From Aphanomyces cochlioides (lineage: Eukaryota; Oomycota; Saprolegniomycetes; Saprolegniales; Verrucalvaceae), in assembly GCA_019828595.1 (NCBI GenBank), contig JAHQRK010000003.1:1922001-1986000 (forward strand): a stretch of DNA of 64,000 nt. Reading direction: 5' to 3'. The first letter of the stretch is position 1; each line of letters opens with the position of its first letter. This document shows, one piece after another, positions 61,989 through 64,000 of the stretch. Under the pieces are notes generated by a model. That model saw nothing but the letters and a program-made list of their open reading frames with translations, ran no database searches and had not been told where the DNA came from. The position numbers were made by a program, and so were the translations under genes.

Positions 61989-63051
61989 CTCTTGGATTTT
62001 GGTTTGCTGGTTGTCAACTATCTGGATCGTATTGCGGTGCTCATTTTCCAAAAGGTCGAATTTCGGCTAAACCATGAGATAAGGGGTAATGTCCGTGCAT
62101 TACGTGGAAGGAACTATGCAATTCTGCTCGTAGATCTGTTTCATTTTGTTGATGAATTTGCAGCTGATGTTGGGCTTCAGTCAACTGGGACTTGACTGTC
62201 GCCAGTTCGTTCGTAAGCTGGACAATTTCTTTGTGTTTGGCTATCACAGCCGGTTGCAACTTCGTTTTGCTGATTGAGAGGCTGGTACTTTGCTGAGGGA
62301 AGGAAAACATGATAAGTATTTTGGTGAAAGTAATACCTGACTTTGGTCTGCCTCGTTTCGCAATCGATTCAATTCGTCTCTTGGTTCCATGGTCGGTCGT
62401 TGTTGCGTTGTTGGTTGACCATTCATTGTTGGACGCTTTGGCATGACACGGCGGTCATTTGCCGTCGATTTGATGACTGGACTAGATTTGGAGGATGTTG
62501 TAGATGCATCGAGTTTGGTCTTTGACATTTTCATGGTCTATGAAATGAATGAAGCATCTGACAAGATAGCGTGTCCAGTACTGGAATACGTCGAGGAGCC
62601 TTTTTCGCACAATTTTCATCTTTTTTATGGGCCAAGTCGACAGACTACACCATGCGATGATATCGTGTGGGCTATGCCAGTGAGTTTACCTCGGATGCTG
62701 TTGACGCCTTGCGAGTAGATCTGGTTTTGGCAATCATCTCATCGAATTCTCGATGGATCGCGCGTAGTTGTGGTGTATCTTGCTCTTCCAACTTCTACAA
62801 CAACAACGTTGTGAGTCATGAAGATCGCGTTGTGTGGAGATACTGTGAAATCGACGAGGGTCGTCGAAGAGAATGCGTCGAATTCGTCTGGATCTGAGGT
62901 GTGCTCATCATTAGACGTCTTGTCGCTGTCTTGACTGCTCGTGACAGACTGGTTTCGATGGATCTTGGTTCCCTAGATGGATCGTCATCTTGTGTCCAAG
63001 CGATGCTCGTACCATGGTTGGGATCGTCTTTTGCTTGTTGTTCATTTGCAT
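61989..63051 (-). CDS. Unique N-terminal exons of the giant coiled-coil gene
   Basis: Proposed exons: E1 63,051-63,013 (uncertain), E2 62,972-62,844, E3 62,794-62,690, E4 62,644-62,582, E5 62,537-62,337, E6 62,292-62,104, E7 62,066-61,989. Introns are 40, 49, 45, 44, 44 and 37 bp, all GT...AG and phase 0. E2 is acidic (TSNDEHTSDPDEFDAFSS); E3 is helical and charged (LEEQDTPQLRAIHREFDEMI); E4 is lysine/arginine-rich. E5 is a basic, Ser/Thr/Pro-rich linker with an internal ATG at 62,534. E6 and E7 are coiled coil (KHKEIVQLTNELATVKSQL; NQQTKIQE). E7 ends in IQE, as exon A does, and its donor begins the first array intron. The left-flank pseudogene preserves the E2-E7 frames. E1, the real start and any upstream exon remain unsettled; total about 268 residues. 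Confidence 0.65.
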
Positions 63052-63089
63052 GTTTCTATAGGAGAGAGATGAGGATCTTCCGTGCGTCG

Positions 63090-63188
63090 GGATGAACGAG
63101 CCTTTGTCGCGGGTTAGCTTTCGTCTTGGTTGCTGTTGGAGCTGCTTTGGGATCGAATTTTAAGATTGCCACGAGAACATGGCAATCT
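63090..63188 (-). CDS. Possible additional upstream exon of the giant gene
   Basis: After a TATAG acceptor, a minus-strand frame reads DCHVLVAILKFDPKAA and stays open for over 30 codons (TKTKANPRQRL). The pseudogene at about 3,100 shows the related DCQLLIAFFNSDR after its own acceptor, so the reading frame is conserved between copies. A weak donor (CTC|GTTCATC) would give a 42-bp intron ending in CTCCTATAG at 63,056. If real, the protein starts further upstream than 63,051 and E1 may be read in another frame. Only a transcript can settle this. Confidence 0.35.
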
Positions 63189-64000
63189 ATATTTAGATAA
63201 CGAGTAAAAAGCGTACATTGGTTCAAATGGATCGGTTACACGAGAGTTTCAAAGATCTGGAATATTTAAAACAAGATCTTCGGCCGAATATAGGAGAGAA
63301 AGTATCAGTCTAGGCGCATTAAATTGGCTCACCAATGAGAGACTGCGATTTTAAATGTATTTGAAATGTTGGCTGACATTCAAATCCAGCCAATCCCAGA
63401 AAGGCTTGGCTGACAGCATGTGGGGCCATCGACAGACAAGGTCAGGCAGCTCCCATCGTGAACGACATCCTGAAGCTACGAGTCCATAAAGATGCCTGAT
63501 TTAACGCAGTTGACACGATTGACACTGCTCGACTTCTGCCAAGACGACACGACTTTTATCACGTAGAATGGGTTGCACAGGACAGTTGTTGCCTCGCTTT
63601 CGAGTCATTCAAACACTTTACGACGCACAAAAAGGACTCCAGTCCTGTCAAAGTGCAAGATGTTTAGCATGCCAATAAGGCTGCGTAAAAGACTAGCACA
63701 AAGGTTTCTACTCTGCAGGAGTCTTTATGATACATATGTATGTCAGCTTTCCAGAAATTGAGCGGATTTGACAGAACAATGCACAACAACGTCTTGCTGT
63801 CGAGTCTTGAATCACGAAAGATGGCATTAGCTGCTGCATTCTTGATTTTTGCTTCTTTTCTTGCATGTTACAATACTCTTTGATAATCGTTGTGTTTGGA
63901 TGTGGATTAGACGTCGATGCAAGTTGTGAGAGAATTGACTAAGGGGTGATAAATTCTATTTGCTGTCTTCATTCAGGTGGCTGAGTCAGAATACTTTGGA
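63189..64000. other. Upstream region of the giant gene, no gene recognised
   Basis: No supported coding region is seen. A 62-codon plus-strand frame (63,573-63,761) has no motifs. The stretch nearest the gene holds a group of CCAAT motifs described separately, so this is the most likely promoter region for the minus-strand gene. Confidence 0.4.
63323..63415 (-). promoter_or_regulatory. CCAAT cluster and TTGGCTGACA direct repeats
   Basis: ATTGG at 63,323-63,327 and CCAAT at 63,332-63,336 form an inverted pair. CCAAT recurs at 63,390-63,394. TTGGCTGACA occurs twice, at 63,369-63,378 and 63,406-63,415. The cluster lies about 270-360 bp upstream of the first proposed ATG, a plausible promoter position. 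The role is inferred from motif and position alone. Confidence 0.35.

Larger units (their letters stand above)
6572..63051 (-). other. Whole locus: giant coiled-coil gene built from about 149 exon-pair repeats
   Basis: The minus-strand locus has unique N-terminal exons (63,051-61,989), then 371-bp units each carrying exon B (63 nt) and exon A (213 nt), then a hybrid terminal exon (6,703-6,572). Every proposed internal exon has a length divisible by 3 and every proposed intron is phase 0, so any number of units can be spliced without loss of frame. The predicted product is an acidic and basic low-complexity head, a coiled-coil neck, a very long 92-residue-repeat rod and a short tail. It has no enzyme motif, signal peptide or membrane segment, so a structural or scaffolding filament is the natural reading. 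As written, block II (34,674-40,407) is inverted and seven exon B copies carry TAG, so a single full-length protein requires extensive exon skipping or a corrected assembly. The function is unknown. Confidence 0.7.

Noticed and set aside
62443..63095. Plus-strand frames of 64-91 codons similar to minus-strand frames at 3,198-3,807
   Set aside because: They are antisense shadows of E2-E5 and of the pseudogene. The similarity reflects paralogous DNA; the conserved protein frames are on the other strand.
63247..63262. A 15-bp match (TTTCAAAGATCTGGA) between the window start and 63,247
   Set aside because: At base 3 it encodes conserved transposase residues; the right copy has no surrounding similarity, so it is probably chance.

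Overview
The window comes from a eukaryotic microbe. It has spliceosomal introns of only 37-49 bp with GT...AG ends, a PIF/Harbinger-type transposase beside a Myb/SANT-like gene, no operons, and long non-coding stretches. Splice style and transposon type would fit an oomycete such as a saprolegnialean, but that assignment is a guess.

About 86% of the window (6,704-61,988) is one 371-bp tandem array of about 149 units. This is not ordinary satellite DNA. Read on the minus strand, every unit is an exon/intron cassette: a 63-nt exon B (21 codons), a 48-bp intron, a 213-nt exon A (71 codons) and a 47-bp intron. All splice junctions fall in phase 0, so n units encode n x 92 residues of leucine-rich coiled coil. 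The array sits inside one minus-strand gene. Unique N-terminal exons lie at 61,989-63,051 and join the first unit in frame. A hybrid terminal exon, half repeat and half unique with a stop codon at 6,572-6,574, closes it on the far side. If fully spliced, the right block alone would give about 5,600 residues.

The array has three blocks: block I (6,704-34,673, minus sense, about 75 units, no variant seen), block II (34,674-40,407, inverted, about 15 units) and block III (40,408-61,988, minus sense, 58 complete units with scattered point variants). The inversion, and a TAG stop in exon B of seven block III units, prevent a single uninterrupted reading unless those exons are skipped. Skipping would keep the frame because every exon is phase-symmetric. 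The locus is therefore a giant repeat-exon gene, a decaying one, or a partly misassembled one.

The left flank (1-6,571) is a mosaic. It has a 5'-truncated Harbinger transposase and a convergent Myb/SANT-like gene, then a broken plus-strand paralogue of the giant gene's N-terminus (about 3,100-4,391). Next come a diverged minus-strand repeat unit facing it (4,437-4,735) and several inverted duplications of unrecognised sequence. The right flank (63,052-64,000) holds the unresolved 5' end and putative promoter of the giant gene.
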